From: Duganella margarita
GTDB taxonomy: Bacteria > Pseudomonadota > Gammaproteobacteria > Burkholderiales > Burkholderiaceae_D
Direction: 5' to 3'
NCBI RefSeq assembly: GCF_009857535.1
Contig: NZ_WWCS01000008.1
Span: 124,001 to 188,000, forward strand
DNA: 64,000 nt
Positions within the stretch are counted from its first letter, which is position 1; each line of letters opens with the position of its first letter. The position numbers were made by a program, and so were the translations under genes. The notes under the pieces are model-generated. The model saw nothing but the letters and a program-made list of their open reading frames with translations. It had not been told where the DNA came from and ran no database searches. Of the stretch, positions 1-10,401 are shown piece by piece.

Positions 1-1244
1 GTATCGGCGCTCACATCCCGGTTCCCGGGATCGATCCGGTACAATTGGCCGCGCTGTTCAAGTCGCAAGAGGGCGGCATCCTGGGCATGTTGAACATGTT
101 CAGCGGTGGCGCGCTCGCGCGCTTTACGGTGTTTGCGCTGGGTATCACGCCGTACATCTCGGCCTCGATCATCATGCAGTTGGTGTCGATCGTCTCGCCG
201 CAGATGGAAGCGTTGAAGAAGGAAGGCGAAGCTGGCCGACGCAAGATCACCCAGTACACCCGGTATTTCACGGTGCTGCTGGCGGGGTTCCAGGCGTTGG
301 GCATTGCGGTTGCCTTGGAGTCGCAAGCTGGTCTGGTGCTGGATCCAGGCTATGCATTCCGTTTCGTGACGGTCGTGACGCTGTTGACCGGCACCATGTT
401 CGTGATGTGGTTGGGCGAGCAAATTACCGAGCGTGGTCTCGGTAATGGCATCTCGATCATCATTTTCGCTGGTATCGCGGCCGGTCTGCCGGGCGCACTG
501 GGTGGCCTCGGCCAGTCGGTGAGCAACGGTTCGATCGGTGCCTTGTCGGCGATCATCATCATGATCCTGGTGGTGGCGGTGACGTTCCTGGTGGTGTTTG
601 TGGAACGTGGCCAACGCAAGATTCTGGTCAATTATGCGAAACGCCAGGTGGGTAACAAGATTTACGGTGGACAAACGTCGCACCTGCCACTGAAGTTGAA
701 TATGGCCGGCGTGATCCCACCGATCTTCGCTTCGTCGATTATCTTGTTCCCGGCAACGATCGTGGGCTGGTTTACCACGGGCGCCGATACGGCCAACCCG
801 GCGGTCCGGTTCCTGAAAGATTTGGCAGCATCGATGGGGCCAGGCGAGCCCATCCACGCACTGTTGTACGCCATCGCGATCGTGTTTTTCTGTTTCTTCT
901 ATACAGCGCTGGTCTTCAACAGCAAGGAAACAGCGGATAACTTGAAGAAGAGCGGGGCCTTTGTGCCAGGGATTCGTCCCGGTGAGCAGACTGCCCGTTA
1001 CATCGACAAGATCCTGACGCGATTGACACTGGCTGGCGCCATCTACATCACTTTGGTGTGTTTGTTGCCGGAATTCATGCAAGCCGAGTGGAAGGTACCA
1101 TTCTATTTTGGCGGTACTTCGTTGTTGATTATTGTGGTTGTTACCATGGATTTCATGGCGCAAGTACAAAACTACGTGATGTCGCAGCAATATGAATCGC
1201 TGCTGCGCAAAGCAAACTTCAAAGGCGGAATTCCGACGCGATAA
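1..1244 (+). CDS. secY: Preprotein translocase subunit SecY, 5' end outside the window
   Basis: SecY is the channel-forming subunit of the SecYEG translocon in the inner membrane. The frame is open from base 3 with no start inside the family's normal N-terminus, so the gene begins before the window; a TTG at 45 is internal. Family stretches visible are [20 protein letters not shown] in the plug/TM2 region, [10 protein letters not shown], the [14 protein letters not shown] segment and the cytoplasmic C-terminal tail ending GGIPTR. About ten hydrophobic segments are visible over the remaining roughly 414 residues, so only a short N-terminal part is missing. It lies directly upstream of infA, the usual end of the spc operon. 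Confidence 0.98.
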   Translation, partial: IGAHIPVPGIDPVQLAALFKSQEGGILGMLNMFSGGALARFTVFALGITPYISASIIMQLVSIVSPQMEALKKEGEAGRRKITQYTRYFTVLLAGFQALGIAVALESQAGLVLDPGYAFRFVTVVTLLTGTMFVMWLGEQITERGLGNGISIIIFAGIAAGLPGALGGLGQSVSNGSIGALSAIIIMILVVAVTFLVVFVERGQRKILVNYAKRQVGNKIYGGQTSHLPLKLNMAGVIPPIFASSIILFPATIVGWFTTGADTANPAVRFLKDLAASMGPGEPIHALLYAIAIVFFCFFYTALVFNSKETADNLKKSGAFVPGIRPGEQTARYIDKILTRLTLAGAIYITLVCLLPEFMQAEWKVPFYFGGTSLLIIVVVTMDFMAQVQNYVMSQQYESLLRKANFKGGIPTR

Positions 1245-1265
1245 GCGCGGTTTCAAACATACCGA

Positions 1266-1484
1266 ATGGCAAAAGACGACGTCATACAGATGCAGGGCGA
1301 GATCCTAGAAAATCTCCCTAATGCAACATTTCGAGTAAAGCTGGAAAACGGGCACGTGGTGCTGGGACATATTTCAGGTAAAATGCGGATGAACTATATC
1401 CGCATCCTGCCTGGCGATAAGGTGACGGTTGAACTGACACCTTACGACCTGTCCCGCGCCCGCATCGTGTTCCGGACCAAGTAA
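1266..1484 (+). CDS. infA: Translation initiation factor IF-1
   Basis: A 72-residue S1-like OB-fold protein that binds the A site of the 30S subunit during initiation. The sequence [20 protein letters not shown] and the end [11 protein letters not shown] are typical of betaproteobacterial IF-1, and the length is exactly normal. It starts at ATG 1266, 21 bases after secY, with no strong Shine-Dalgarno sequence in front, so translation may rely partly on coupling to secY. It is co-directional with secY and rpmJ. Confidence 0.97.
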   Translation: MAKDDVIQMQGEILENLPNATFRVKLENGHVVLGHISGKMRMNYIRILPGDKVTVELTPYDLSRARIVFRTK

Positions 1485-1518
1485 ATTTAGATAATCGAAC
1501 CTTAGAAGAGAGTTCATA

Positions 1519-1632
1519 ATGAAAGTTAACGCCTCAGTCAAGCGGATCTGCCGCAACTGCAAGATCATCAAGCGCAAAGGCGTTGTTCGCGTAATCTGCG
1601 TCGAACCACGTCATAAACAGCGTCAAGGTTAA
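1519..1632 (+). CDS. rpmJ: 50S ribosomal protein L36 (bL36)
   Basis: A 37-residue protein too short for most ORF lists. It reads [19 protein letters not shown] and ends PRHKQRQG, with the zinc-ribbon pattern CxxC...C...H characteristic of bL36 (Cys at residues 11, 14 and 27, His 33). This is the zinc-binding (C+) form. A good AGAAGAG ribosome binding site precedes ATG 1519. It sits between infA and rpsM as in many betaproteobacteria. Confidence 0.96.
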   Translation: MKVNASVKRICRNCKIIKRKGVVRVICVEPRHKQRQG

Positions 1633-1659
1633 TAACCGTTATTTATCGAGGAATAACGA

Positions 1660-2025
1660 ATGGCACGTATTGCAGGGGTTAATATCCCAAATCACCAGCA
1701 CACCGTTATCGGCCTGACGGCCATCTACGGTGTAGGCCGCCCACGCGCGAAGTTCATCTGCGCGCAAACGGGCATCGCGACCAATAAAAAGGTCAAGGAT
1801 CTGGACGACAGCGAACTGGAAAAACTGCGCGATGAAGTAGGTAAATTCATCGTCGAAGGCGATCTGCGTCGCGAACTGTCCATGAACATCAAGCGTTTGA
1901 TGGATCTGGGTTGCTACCGTGGTATGCGTCACCGTAAGGGCCTGCCGGTCCGCGGTCAACGCACCCGCACCAATGCACGTACCCGCAAGGGCCCGCGCAA
2001 AGCCGCTCAATCGCTCAAGAAATAA
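1660..2025 (+). CDS. rpsM: 30S ribosomal protein S13 (uS13)
   Basis: A 121-residue head protein of the small subunit that contacts the P-site tRNA and the inter-subunit bridge to L5. It begins [20 protein letters not shown] and ends with the basic tail [21 protein letters not shown]. The helix-two-turn-helix segment [11 protein letters not shown] is present. GAGGAA before ATG 1660 is a strong ribosome binding site. First gene of the alpha operon part of the cluster. Confidence 0.98.
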   Translation: MARIAGVNIPNHQHTVIGLTAIYGVGRPRAKFICAQTGIATNKKVKDLDDSELEKLRDEVGKFIVEGDLRRELSMNIKRLMDLGCYRGMRHRKGLPVRGQRTRTNARTRKGPRKAAQSLKK

Positions 2026-2039
2026 TCTAGGGAAATCAC

Positions 2040-2444
2040 ATGGCTAAGCAACAAAGCAGCGCAGCAGCAGCGCGCGTACGCAAGAAGGTCAAGAAGAACG
2101 TCGCCGAAGGTATCGCGCACGTTCACGCTTCCTTCAACAATACCATCATCACCATCACCGACCGTCAGGGCAATGCGCTGTCGTGGGCGACCTCTGGTGG
2201 TGCTGGCTTCAAGGGTTCGCGCAAATCGACCCCGTTCGCAGCGCAGGTTGCTGCTGAGGCCGCTGGTAAAGTCGCGATCGAATGCGGCGTGAAAAACCTG
2301 GAAGTGCGTATCAAGGGCCCAGGCCCAGGCCGTGAATCGGCTGTGCGCGCGCTGAACAACCTGGGCATCAAGATCACCGAGATCCAGGACGTGACGCCAG
2401 TGCCACACAACGGCTGCCGCCCTCCAAAGCGTCGTCGTATCTAA
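2040..2444 (+). CDS. rpsK: 30S ribosomal protein S11 (uS11)
   Basis: A 134-residue platform protein of the small subunit next to the E site. Signature features are the alanine-rich start, [20 protein letters not shown], the glycine-rich [18 protein letters not shown] and the end [12 protein letters not shown]. Only 14 bases separate it from rpsM. A 190-base spacer follows before rpsD, longer than usual in this operon. Confidence 0.98.
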   Translation: MAKQQSSAAAARVRKKVKKNVAEGIAHVHASFNNTIITITDRQGNALSWATSGGAGFKGSRKSTPFAAQVAAEAAGKVAIECGVKNLEVRIKGPGPGRESAVRALNNLGIKITEIQDVTPVPHNGCRPPKRRRI

Positions 2445-2634
2445 TGGCCTAGCCGACCTGGTCGGCTACGCTGTTACACAATTCAGCTGGTGCAGGCAAC
2501 CGGTAACGGTTATACTGCCCGGCTATTGTCGTCTGCCGCTTGCGGCGGACTTAAGCCACGTCTGGCTCACCCGCAGACCAGACTAGCGTTCAGCCCGTGC
2601 GGTTGGAACGTCATTATTTAAAAAAGGAAATACC
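2445..2634 (+). promoter_or_regulatory. Structured spacer between rpsK and rpsD
   Basis: No open frame of note. Right after rpsK an inverted repeat AGCCGACC/GGTCGGCT lies at 2451-2467 without a T-run, and a second one, GTCTGCCGC/GCGGCGGAC, follows near 2531-2550. A TATACT near 2510 could be a -10 element, but I see no good -35. In Escherichia coli the alpha operon is autoregulated by S4, the product of rpsD, so a structured leader directly before rpsD could be a regulatory target. That is inference only. Confidence 0.35.
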
Positions 2635-3258
2635 GTGGCACGTTATATCGGACCTAAAGCAAAACTGTCCCGCCGTGAAGGCACTGATCTGTTCCTGAAG
2701 AGCGCCCGTCGCTCGCTGGACAGCAAATGCAAACTGGATGTCAAACCAGGTCAGCACGGCGTCAAGTCGGGCGCTCGCACCTCGGACTACGGCAACCAGC
2801 TGCGCGAAAAACAAAAAGTCAAACGTATGTACGGCGTGCTGGAACGTCAGTTCCGTCGCTACTTCGCAGAAGCCGACCGCCGCAAAGGCAACACCGGCGA
2901 AACCCTGCTGAAGCTGCTGGAAGCCCGTCTGGACAACGTCGCCTACCGCATGGGCTTCGGCTCGACCCGCGCTGAAGCACGTCAGCTGGTCTCCCACAAA
3001 GCGTTCACCGTGAACGGCCAAGTGGTGAACATCGCTTCGTACTCGGTCAAAGTCGGCGACGTCGTGGCTGTGCGCGAAAAAGCCAAGAAACAAGTGCGTA
3101 TCGTTGAAGCGCTGTCGCTGGCGGAACAAGTCGGCATGCCAGCCTGGGTGTCGGTTGACGCCAAGAAAATGGAAGGCACCTTCAAGTCCCTGCCAGAGCG
3201 CAACGAAATCGCTAACGACGTCAACGAATCGCTGATCGTCGAGCTGTACTCGCGTTAA
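2635..3258 (+). CDS. rpsD: 30S ribosomal protein S4 (uS4)
   Basis: A 207-residue primary 16S rRNA-binding protein that nucleates small-subunit assembly and, in enterobacteria, represses the alpha operon. It begins [20 protein letters not shown] and contains the S4 RNA-binding domain ([20 protein letters not shown]) in the second half. The start is GTG at 2635, supported by AAAAAAGGAAAT just upstream; no better ATG is in frame. Confidence 0.98.
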   Translation: MARYIGPKAKLSRREGTDLFLKSARRSLDSKCKLDVKPGQHGVKSGARTSDYGNQLREKQKVKRMYGVLERQFRRYFAEADRRKGNTGETLLKLLEARLDNVAYRMGFGSTRAEARQLVSHKAFTVNGQVVNIASYSVKVGDVVAVREKAKKQVRIVEALSLAEQVGMPAWVSVDAKKMEGTFKSLPERNEIANDVNESLIVELYSR

Positions 3259-3276
3259 TTGACGGTGTAACCGTCA

Positions 3277-3294
3277 CCCCCGCGCAGGCGGGGG
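3277..3294 (+). repeat. Half copy of a dispersed palindromic repeat
   Basis: The short stem CCCCCGC/GCGGGGG with loop GCAG lies 18 bases after rpsD. It matches the left half of the fuller repeats at 4383-4456 and 22708-22788, which have the core TCCCGCGCAGGCGGGA. It belongs to the REP-like family discussed in the findings. Confidence 0.55.
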
Positions 3295-3312
3295 CCCAAT
3301 TTGTCGTAAGCC

Positions 3313-3338
3313 CGCCCGCTTATTCAAGCGGGCGTTTT
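3313..3338 (+). terminator. Hairpin with T-run between rpsD and rpoA
   Basis: A perfect 9-bp stem CGCCCGCTT/AAGCGGGCG with a four-base loop is followed by TTTT. It looks like a moderate intrinsic terminator, yet the downstream rpoA is co-directional and normally cotranscribed. It may act as an attenuator that lowers rpoA and rplQ expression relative to the ribosomal proteins, or transcription may restart before rpoA. Confidence 0.6.
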
Positions 3339-3396
3339 CACTAATGCCATCAGCCTTATCGGCTTAACGCGCCGAGGGTATTGAAGAGGACATTTC

Positions 3397-4374
3397 ATGC
3401 AAAACAGTTTGTTGAAACCACGTATTATCGATGTAGAAGCGCTGGGCGCCGGTCACGCTAAAGTTGTGATGGAGCCATTCGAACGCGGCTACGGCCACAC
3501 CCTGGGCAACGCGCTGCGTCGCGTGCTGTTGTCGTCGATGGTGGGCTACGCGCCGACCGAAGTGACCATCGCTGGCGTGGTGCACGAGTACTCGTCGCTG
3601 GACGGCGTGCAAGAAGACGTGGTTGACCTGCTGCTGAACCTGAAGGGCGTTGTGTTCAAAGTGCACAACCGTGACTCCGTCACCCTGACCCTGAAAAAGG
3701 AAGGCGAAGGCGCCGTGCTGGCTTCGGACATCGATCTGCCACACGATGTGGAACTGATCAACCCGGACCACGTGATTGCGCACCTGACCGCCGGCGGCAA
3801 ACTGGACATGCAGATCAAGGTCGAAAAAGGCCGTGGCTATGTGCCAGGTAACGTCCGTCGCCTGTCGGAAGACACCAACAAGACCATCGGCCGCATCATT
3901 CTGGACGCGTCGTTCTCGCCAGTGCGCCGTGTGTCGTACTTCGTGGAATCGGCCCGTGTTGAACAGCGTACCGACCTGGACAAGCTGATCATCAACATCG
4001 AAACCAACGGCGTGATTTCGCCGGAAGAAGCGATCCGTCAATCGGCCCGCGTGCTGGTCGATCAACTGAACGTGTTCGCTGCCCTGGAAGGCACCGAAGC
4101 GGCTGCTGAAGCCCCTTCGCGCGCACCGCTGGTCGATCCGATCCTGCTGCGTCCAGTGGACGATCTGGAACTGACCGTGCGTTCGGCCAACTGCCTGAAA
4201 GCAGAAAACATCTACTACATCGGCGACCTGATCCAGCGTTCGGAAAACGAACTGCTGAAGACCCCGAATCTGGGCCGCAAGTCGCTGAACGAGATCAAGG
4301 AAGTCCTGGCTTCCCGTGGTCTGACCCTGGGCATGAAGCTGGAAAACTGGCCGCCTGCTGGTCTGGAGAAGTAA
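3397..4374 (+). CDS. rpoA: DNA-directed RNA polymerase subunit alpha
   Basis: The 325-residue alpha subunit dimerises to start RNA polymerase assembly and contacts promoters and activators through its C-terminal domain. The N-terminal domain has [20 protein letters not shown] (dimerisation and assembly) and [18 protein letters not shown]. The C-terminal domain near residues 245-320 has [20 protein letters not shown] and [16 protein letters not shown], the helix-hairpin-helix DNA-binding part. Length is normal. The start ATG 3397 follows GAGGA. Confidence 0.99.
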   Translation: MQNSLLKPRIIDVEALGAGHAKVVMEPFERGYGHTLGNALRRVLLSSMVGYAPTEVTIAGVVHEYSSLDGVQEDVVDLLLNLKGVVFKVHNRDSVTLTLKKEGEGAVLASDIDLPHDVELINPDHVIAHLTAGGKLDMQIKVEKGRGYVPGNVRRLSEDTNKTIGRIILDASFSPVRRVSYFVESARVEQRTDLDKLIINIETNGVISPEEAIRQSARVLVDQLNVFAALEGTEAAAEAPSRAPLVDPILLRPVDDLELTVRSANCLKAENIYYIGDLIQRSENELLKTPNLGRKSLNEIKEVLASRGLTLGMKLENWPPAGLEK

Positions 4375-4382
4375 TTTTTGAC

Positions 4383-4456
4383 TCGTCACTCCCGCGCAGG
4401 CGGGAGTCCATGCCGAGCATGCTCAGTAATGGATCCCGGCCTCCGCCGGGATGACG
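4383..4456 (+). repeat. REP-like double palindrome between rpoA and rplQ
   Basis: Two stems face each other: CTCCCGC/GCGGGAG at 4389-4406 and ATCCCGGC/GCCGGGAT at 4433-4452. They are flanked by CGTCA on the left and TGACG on the right, so the whole element is itself an imperfect inverted repeat of about 74 bases. A clearly related copy lies at 22708-22788. It occupies the spacer before rplQ. Confidence 0.75.
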
Positions 4457-4569
4457 GGCTTGCAGTACCGCTCTGGCATGTTGCTGGAGCGTTAATCATT
4501 AAAAACCGGTCCGCGCTCATGTTGAGCGATCGAAGAACTCGGATTTAAACATCATCGAAAGGAAGTACC

Positions 4570-4965
4570 ATGCGTCACCGTCACGGCCTCCGTAAACTGA
4601 ACCGTACCTCGTCCCACCGTCTGGCAATGCTGCGCAACATGACCGTTTCCCTGCTGCGTCATGAAGCCATCAAAACCACGCTGCCAAAAGCTAAAGAGCT
4701 GCGCCGCGTTGTTGAGCCAATCCTGACCCTGGGCAAGACCGACACCCTGGCTAACAAGCGTCTGGCATTTGCCCGTCTGCGCGACCGCGAAATCGTAGGC
4801 AAACTGTTCTCGGAACTGGGCCCACGTTACGCTGCACGTAACGGCGGCTACCTGCGCATCCTGAAAATGGGTTTCCGCGTTGGCGACAACGCTCCAATGG
4901 CTTACGTTGAGCTGCTGGACCGTCCAGAAGTCACCGCGATCGAAGACGCACCAACCGCTGAGTAA
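4570..4965 (+). CDS. rplQ: 50S ribosomal protein L17 (bL17)
   Basis: A 131-residue large-subunit protein near the exit tunnel. It begins [20 protein letters not shown], the hallmark of the family, and has the conserved [21 protein letters not shown] short acidic extension ([10 protein letters not shown]) ends it. ATG 4570 follows GAAAGGAAG. It is the last gene of the operon, followed by a strong terminator. Confidence 0.98.
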   Translation: MRHRHGLRKLNRTSSHRLAMLRNMTVSLLRHEAIKTTLPKAKELRRVVEPILTLGKTDTLANKRLAFARLRDREIVGKLFSELGPRYAARNGGYLRILKMGFRVGDNAPMAYVELLDRPEVTAIEDAPTAE

Positions 4966-4988
4966 TCTGCCGGTTGCAAGCAACACTG

Positions 4989-5019
4989 AAAAGCCAGGCT
5001 TTGCCTGGCTTTTTTTTCG
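4989..5019 (+). terminator. Intrinsic terminator after rplQ
   Basis: The stem AAGCCAGGC/GCCTGGCTT with a short loop is followed by eight T residues. It is the end of the alpha operon transcript. Confidence 0.92.
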
Positions 5020-5039
5020 TCCTTTTACATCCCAAACGA

Positions 5040-5067
5040 TTGACTTTGAAATGAGAATCGTTATCAT
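5040..5067 (+). promoter_or_regulatory. Sigma-70 promoter of the siderophore receptor gene
   Basis: TTGACT at 5040-5045 and TATCAT at 5062-5067 are separated by 16 bases, a reasonable housekeeping promoter placed about 35 bases before the receptor start. The Fur box described separately covers the spacer and the -10 element, so Fur binding would block RNA polymerase. Confidence 0.65.
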
Positions 5068-5068
5068 T
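5050..5068 (+). promoter_or_regulatory. Fur box
   Basis: AATGAGAATCGTTATCATT closely matches the classical 19-bp Fur consensus, with the paired NAT triplets and near-dyad symmetry. It overlaps the predicted -10 element of the TonB-dependent receptor promoter. Iron repression of the receptor, and perhaps of the following PepSY gene, is the expected outcome. Confidence 0.85.
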
Positions 5069-5102
5069 CCTGTTTCGATAAAAATGTCAAAACGGGGAAG
5101 TG

Positions 5103-7271
5103 ATGGATAAGCAATTCAAGATGAAGCGTCTGGCGGTACTGGTTGGCCTGGCGCTGCCGCTGCTGGCGCAGGCGCAAGCGGGGGGCGACGACGGCGCGGC
5201 GGTGATGCCGACCGTGCAGGTCTCGTCGCAGAAGCTCGGCGACGCCTCGTACACCGTCGGCAAGGCCAAGGGCGGCACGCCGCTCGACCTGTCGCTGCGC
5301 GACACGCCGCAATCGGTCAGTGTGGTGACCCAGCAGCGCATCGAAGACCAGGGCTTGCAAACCGTCACCGACGTCGTCAACAACGTGGTCGGCATCTCGG
5401 TCAACCAGTATGAAACCAACCGCGCCGGCTTCACCGCGCGCGGCTTCGACATCGACAACCTGCAGATCGACGGCGTGCCGACCACCTGGGAACAGTCGTG
5501 GTCCTCCGGCGAAGTCGCCAGCAGCCTGGCCATCTACGACCGGGTGGAAGTGGTGCGCGGCGCCACCGGCCTGATGACCGGCGCCGGCAATCCATCGGCC
5601 GCCATCAACCTGGTGCGCAAGCGCGCCACCTCGAAGGAACTGACCGGTTCAGCCGAGATCGGTATCGGCAACTGGAGCGCCCGCCGCGCTCAGGCCGACG
5701 TCTCGACGCCGCTGACCCAGGATGGTTCGGTGCGCGCCCGCGTGGTGGGCGAGTACACCGACGCCGACAGCTGGGTCGACCTGCTGAGCAACAAGAGCAA
5801 AACCATCTACGCCACCGTGGAAGCCGACCTGACGCCGTTCACCGTGCTGGACGTCGGCTTCAGCCGCCAGGAAAACAACGTCAAGGGCCCGATGTGGGGC
5901 GGCCTGTCGTACTGGTACACCAACGGCAGCCAGACCAACTGGGACGTCTCCAAGACAGCAGCGGCCGGCTGGACCCGTTGGGACAACTCGTACAACAACG
6001 CCTTCGCCAATCTGCGCCACACCTTCGACAACGGCTGGAAGCTGGATACCAGCGTCACGCGCGGCGACCGCCGCGGCGATTCGCAGCTGCTGTACCTGTA
6101 CGGCTACCCTGACGCGACCACCGGCACCGGCCTGTTCCCGTTCGCCGGCGCCTACCTGACCCGCACCAAGCAGACTAACGCCAACCTTCAGCTCTCCGGC
6201 GCGTTTGAACTGGCCGGCCGCAAGCATGAAGCGGCGTTCGGCTATATGTACTCCAAGGCCGACTTTACCTCGGACCGCCGGCCGGAAGGCACGCTGGCCG
6301 ACCTCGGCAACTACAACAACTGGAACGGCGCCGCCTATCCAGAGCCGACCTGGGGCGGGGCCACCTTCTACGAACAAAGCGTGACCAAGCAGGAAGCACT
6401 GTATGGCGTGGCGCGTTTCTCGCTGGCCGATCCGCTGAAACTGATCGTCGGCGCCCGCGTGACCAACTACAAGAAAACCGGCCAGCTGGTCGACAGCGCC
6501 GCGTATGAAGTGAAGAACGACAACGAAATCACGCCGTATGCCGGCGTGGTCTACGACGTCAACAACACCTACTCGCTGTATGCCAGCTACACCAGCATCT
6601 TCCAGCCGCAGAACTACAAGGACCGCAGTGGCCGGACGCTGGACCCGATCCGTGGCAAGGCCGCCGAAACCGGCATCAAGGGCGAGTTTCTGGATGGCCG
6701 CGTGAACGCGTCTCTGGCCGTGTTCCACATCAAGCAGGATAATCTGGCGCAGGCTGACGGCCTGGCGCCTGCAACGGGTGGCGGTGTGCCTCAGCCGGTC
6801 TATGTGGGCGCGGACGGCGCCACCAGCCGTGGCGTGGAGATGGAAGTCAACGGCGAACTGGCGCGCGGCTGGAACGCCAGCGCCGGGTACAGCATCTTCC
6901 GCGCCAAAGACGCCACCGGCGCCGACTTCAACAGCATCTACCCGCGCAAACTGTTCCGCGTGTTCACCACCTACAACCTGCCCGGCGAGCTGAGCAAGCT
7001 GACCGTCGGCGGCGGCGTCAACTATGAAGGCCGCACCTACACCGTCGACCCGACCGCGCCTGGCTTCGCCACCAATGGCGGCGTGATCCAGCAGGATGCC
7101 TTCACGCTGGTCAACCTGATGGCGCGGTACGACATCAGCAAAAACCTGTCGGCCCAGCTGAACGTCAACAACGTCACCGATAAAAAGCACTTCGGCATGT
7201 TTGCCGCGTACGGCGCCATCACCTACGCCGCACCGCGCACCACGTCGCTGACCTTGAAATACAAGTTCTGA
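5103..7271 (+). CDS. TonB-dependent siderophore receptor
   Basis: A 722-residue outer membrane receptor for ferric siderophores, energised by TonB-ExbBD. It has a signal peptide ending near ALPLLAQAQA, a plug domain with DTPQSVSVVTQQRIEDQGLQ and the typical RAGFTARGFDIDNLQIDGVP, then a beta-barrel that ends in TSLTLKYKF with a terminal aromatic residue, as outer membrane proteins do. The plug places it in the FpvA/FhuE-like group of receptors, probably for hydroxamate or mixed siderophores; the ligand cannot be read from sequence. ATG 5103 is chosen; GTG 5100 and ATG 5124 are in frame. A Fur box lies upstream. No siderophore synthesis genes are in the window. Confidence 0.93.
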   Translation: MDKQFKMKRLAVLVGLALPLLAQAQAGGDDGAAVMPTVQVSSQKLGDASYTVGKAKGGTPLDLSLRDTPQSVSVVTQQRIEDQGLQTVTDVVNNVVGISVNQYETNRAGFTARGFDIDNLQIDGVPTTWEQSWSSGEVASSLAIYDRVEVVRGATGLMTGAGNPSAAINLVRKRATSKELTGSAEIGIGNWSARRAQADVSTPLTQDGSVRARVVGEYTDADSWVDLLSNKSKTIYATVEADLTPFTVLDVGFSRQENNVKGPMWGGLSYWYTNGSQTNWDVSKTAAAGWTRWDNSYNNAFANLRHTFDNGWKLDTSVTRGDRRGDSQLLYLYGYPDATTGTGLFPFAGAYLTRTKQTNANLQLSGAFELAGRKHEAAFGYMYSKADFTSDRRPEGTLADLGNYNNWNGAAYPEPTWGGATFYEQSVTKQEALYGVARFSLADPLKLIVGARVTNYKKTGQLVDSAAYEVKNDNEITPYAGVVYDVNNTYSLYASYTSIFQPQNYKDRSGRTLDPIRGKAAETGIKGEFLDGRVNASLAVFHIKQDNLAQADGLAPATGGGVPQPVYVGADGATSRGVEMEVNGELARGWNASAGYSIFRAKDATGADFNSIYPRKLFRVFTTYNLPGELSKLTVGGGVNYEGRTYTVDPTAPGFATNGGVIQQDAFTLVNLMARYDISKNLSAQLNVNNVTDKKHFGMFAAYGAITYAAPRTTSLTLKYKF

Positions 7272-7279
7272 TCTTGTCA

Positions 7280-7308
7280 GCCGGGGCCTGCGCGGCCCCG
7301 GCTTTTTT
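7280..7308 (+). terminator. Hairpin with T-run after the siderophore receptor
   Basis: The stem GCCGGGGCC/GGCCCCGGC with loop TGCGC is followed by TTTTTT. It ends the receptor transcript, or makes the downstream PepSY gene less expressed than the receptor, since that gene starts only about 16 bases later. Confidence 0.88.
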
Positions 7309-7323
7309 ATGGGGATCGCCATC

Positions 7324-8562
7324 ATGCGAGGCTTTTGGACTTTAGTACACCGATACGCCGGCCTGCTCACTGCGGGCTTTTTGTTTATTAGCGGTTTCAC
7401 CGGCGCCATCATTTCGTGGGATCACGAGCTGGACGACCTGCTCAATCCGCACCTGATGGAGGCCCACACGCCGGGCACCCCGCAGTCGGCGCTGGCGTTG
7501 GCGCAGCAAGTCGAGGCGCGTTATCCGCAGATCCAGGTGTCCTTCGTGCCGATCCAGGTGGAGAAGGGCGAGGCAATTGCGTTCGGCGTGTCGCCGCGCG
7601 TCGACCCGGTAACGCAGAAACTCTACCAGCCGGGCTTTAATCAAGTGTTTGTGGACCCGGTCAGCGGCGTTGAATTGGGCAAGCGGGAATGGGGCGCGGT
7701 CTGGCCGATCACCAAGGAGACTTTCGTTTCCTTCTTATATCGCCTGCATTACACGCTGCATATTCCAGAAATGTGGGGTATCGATCGTTGGGGTTTATGG
7801 CTAATGGGCGGCATCGCCATGATTTGGGTGGTGGATAGTTTTGTTGGTTTTTATTTGACCTTGCCGCTGCGTCGCCAGAATGCCGCCAAATCCTGGGGGC
7901 AGCGCTGGAAACCGGCCTGGAAAGTCCGCTGGAAAGGCGGTAGCAATAAACTGAATTTCGATTTGCATCGCGCCTTCAGTTTATGGACGTGGGCTTTGTT
8001 GATTATTCTGTCCTTCACCGCATTTTCGCTGAATCTGTACAGTGAAGTATTTTATCCGGTGATGAGCAAAATATCCAAAGTTACGCCAACGCCGTTTGAT
8101 ACGCGTCCCATGGCCGATATTCACAAACCATTTACGCCAAAAGTCGAATATGCAGCAGTTATTGAAAAAGCGGCGACAGAGGCGAAACAGCGTAATTGGT
8201 CGGAACCGGTAGGCAGCGTGTTTTATACCAATGCATTCGATGTCTACGGCGTAAGCTTTTATAAACCCGGAGATGATCACGGTTCGGGCGGCGTAGGCCC
8301 AGCGTATTTATATTACGACGGCGCCGGCAAGCTGCTGGGCCAACGTCTGCCATGGAAAGGCACGGCGGCGGATATCTTCGTCCAGGCGCAATTCCCGCTG
8401 CACTCCGGCCGCATTCTCGGCCTGCCGGGCCGCATCCTGATTTCCTTCATGGGGATCGTGGTGGCGATGCTGAGTGTGACCGGCGTCATCATCTGGTGGC
8501 GCAAACGCGCGTCTCGCGCTGTGACGGCGGCGCGCCGAACCGGTGATCTCGTCGAAGCTTGA
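7324..8562 (+). CDS. PepSY domain-containing membrane protein
   Basis: A 412-residue inner membrane protein of the PepSY-associated transmembrane (PepSY_TM) family, members of which often sit beside siderophore receptors and act as iron-uptake reductases or accessory factors. Hydrophobic segments are seen near residues 12-32 (AGLLTAGFLFISGFTGAIIS), 150-180, 220-240 and 360-385, with periplasmic PepSY-like regions between. The start ATG 7324 has GGGGAT eight bases before it; the ATG at 7309 overlaps the T-run of the terminator and is less likely. The coding part from about 7730 has higher AT content than the first third. Position directly after the receptor supports a role in iron assimilation. 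Confidence 0.85.
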   Translation: MRGFWTLVHRYAGLLTAGFLFISGFTGAIISWDHELDDLLNPHLMEAHTPGTPQSALALAQQVEARYPQIQVSFVPIQVEKGEAIAFGVSPRVDPVTQKLYQPGFNQVFVDPVSGVELGKREWGAVWPITKETFVSFLYRLHYTLHIPEMWGIDRWGLWLMGGIAMIWVVDSFVGFYLTLPLRRQNAAKSWGQRWKPAWKVRWKGGSNKLNFDLHRAFSLWTWALLIILSFTAFSLNLYSEVFYPVMSKISKVTPTPFDTRPMADIHKPFTPKVEYAAVIEKAATEAKQRNWSEPVGSVFYTNAFDVYGVSFYKPGDDHGSGGVGPAYLYYDGAGKLLGQRLPWKGTAADIFVQAQFPLHSGRILGLPGRILISFMGIVVAMLSVTGVIIWWRKRASRAVTAARRTGDLVEA

Positions 8563-8564
8563 TG

Positions 8565-8595
8565 CTTGATCATGCCGGAAGTTGGCATGATCAAG
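8565..8595. terminator. Perfect 12-bp inverted repeat between convergent genes
   Basis: CTTGATCATGCC and its exact complement GGCATGATCAAG are separated by seven bases. It lies between the convergent PepSY and M28 peptidase genes. No T-run follows on either side, so it is a possible bidirectional terminator or a transcript-stabilising hairpin. Confidence 0.6.
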
Positions 8596-8612
8596 TCAGT
8601 TTCCAGCGTGAA

Positions 8613-10268
<1,656 letters not shown>

Positions 10269-10401
10269 GAAGTACTCCAATGCGAAGGGAAAGAGCTAGT
10301 TTCGCATAGAGCAATGTTTTAAGCCCGCATTCAGGCGTGAAAAACGTCACCGGTGTACTATGCTGTTGCTCCAATGACCAGTGCCCCTGAGAGAAGGTTT
10401 T

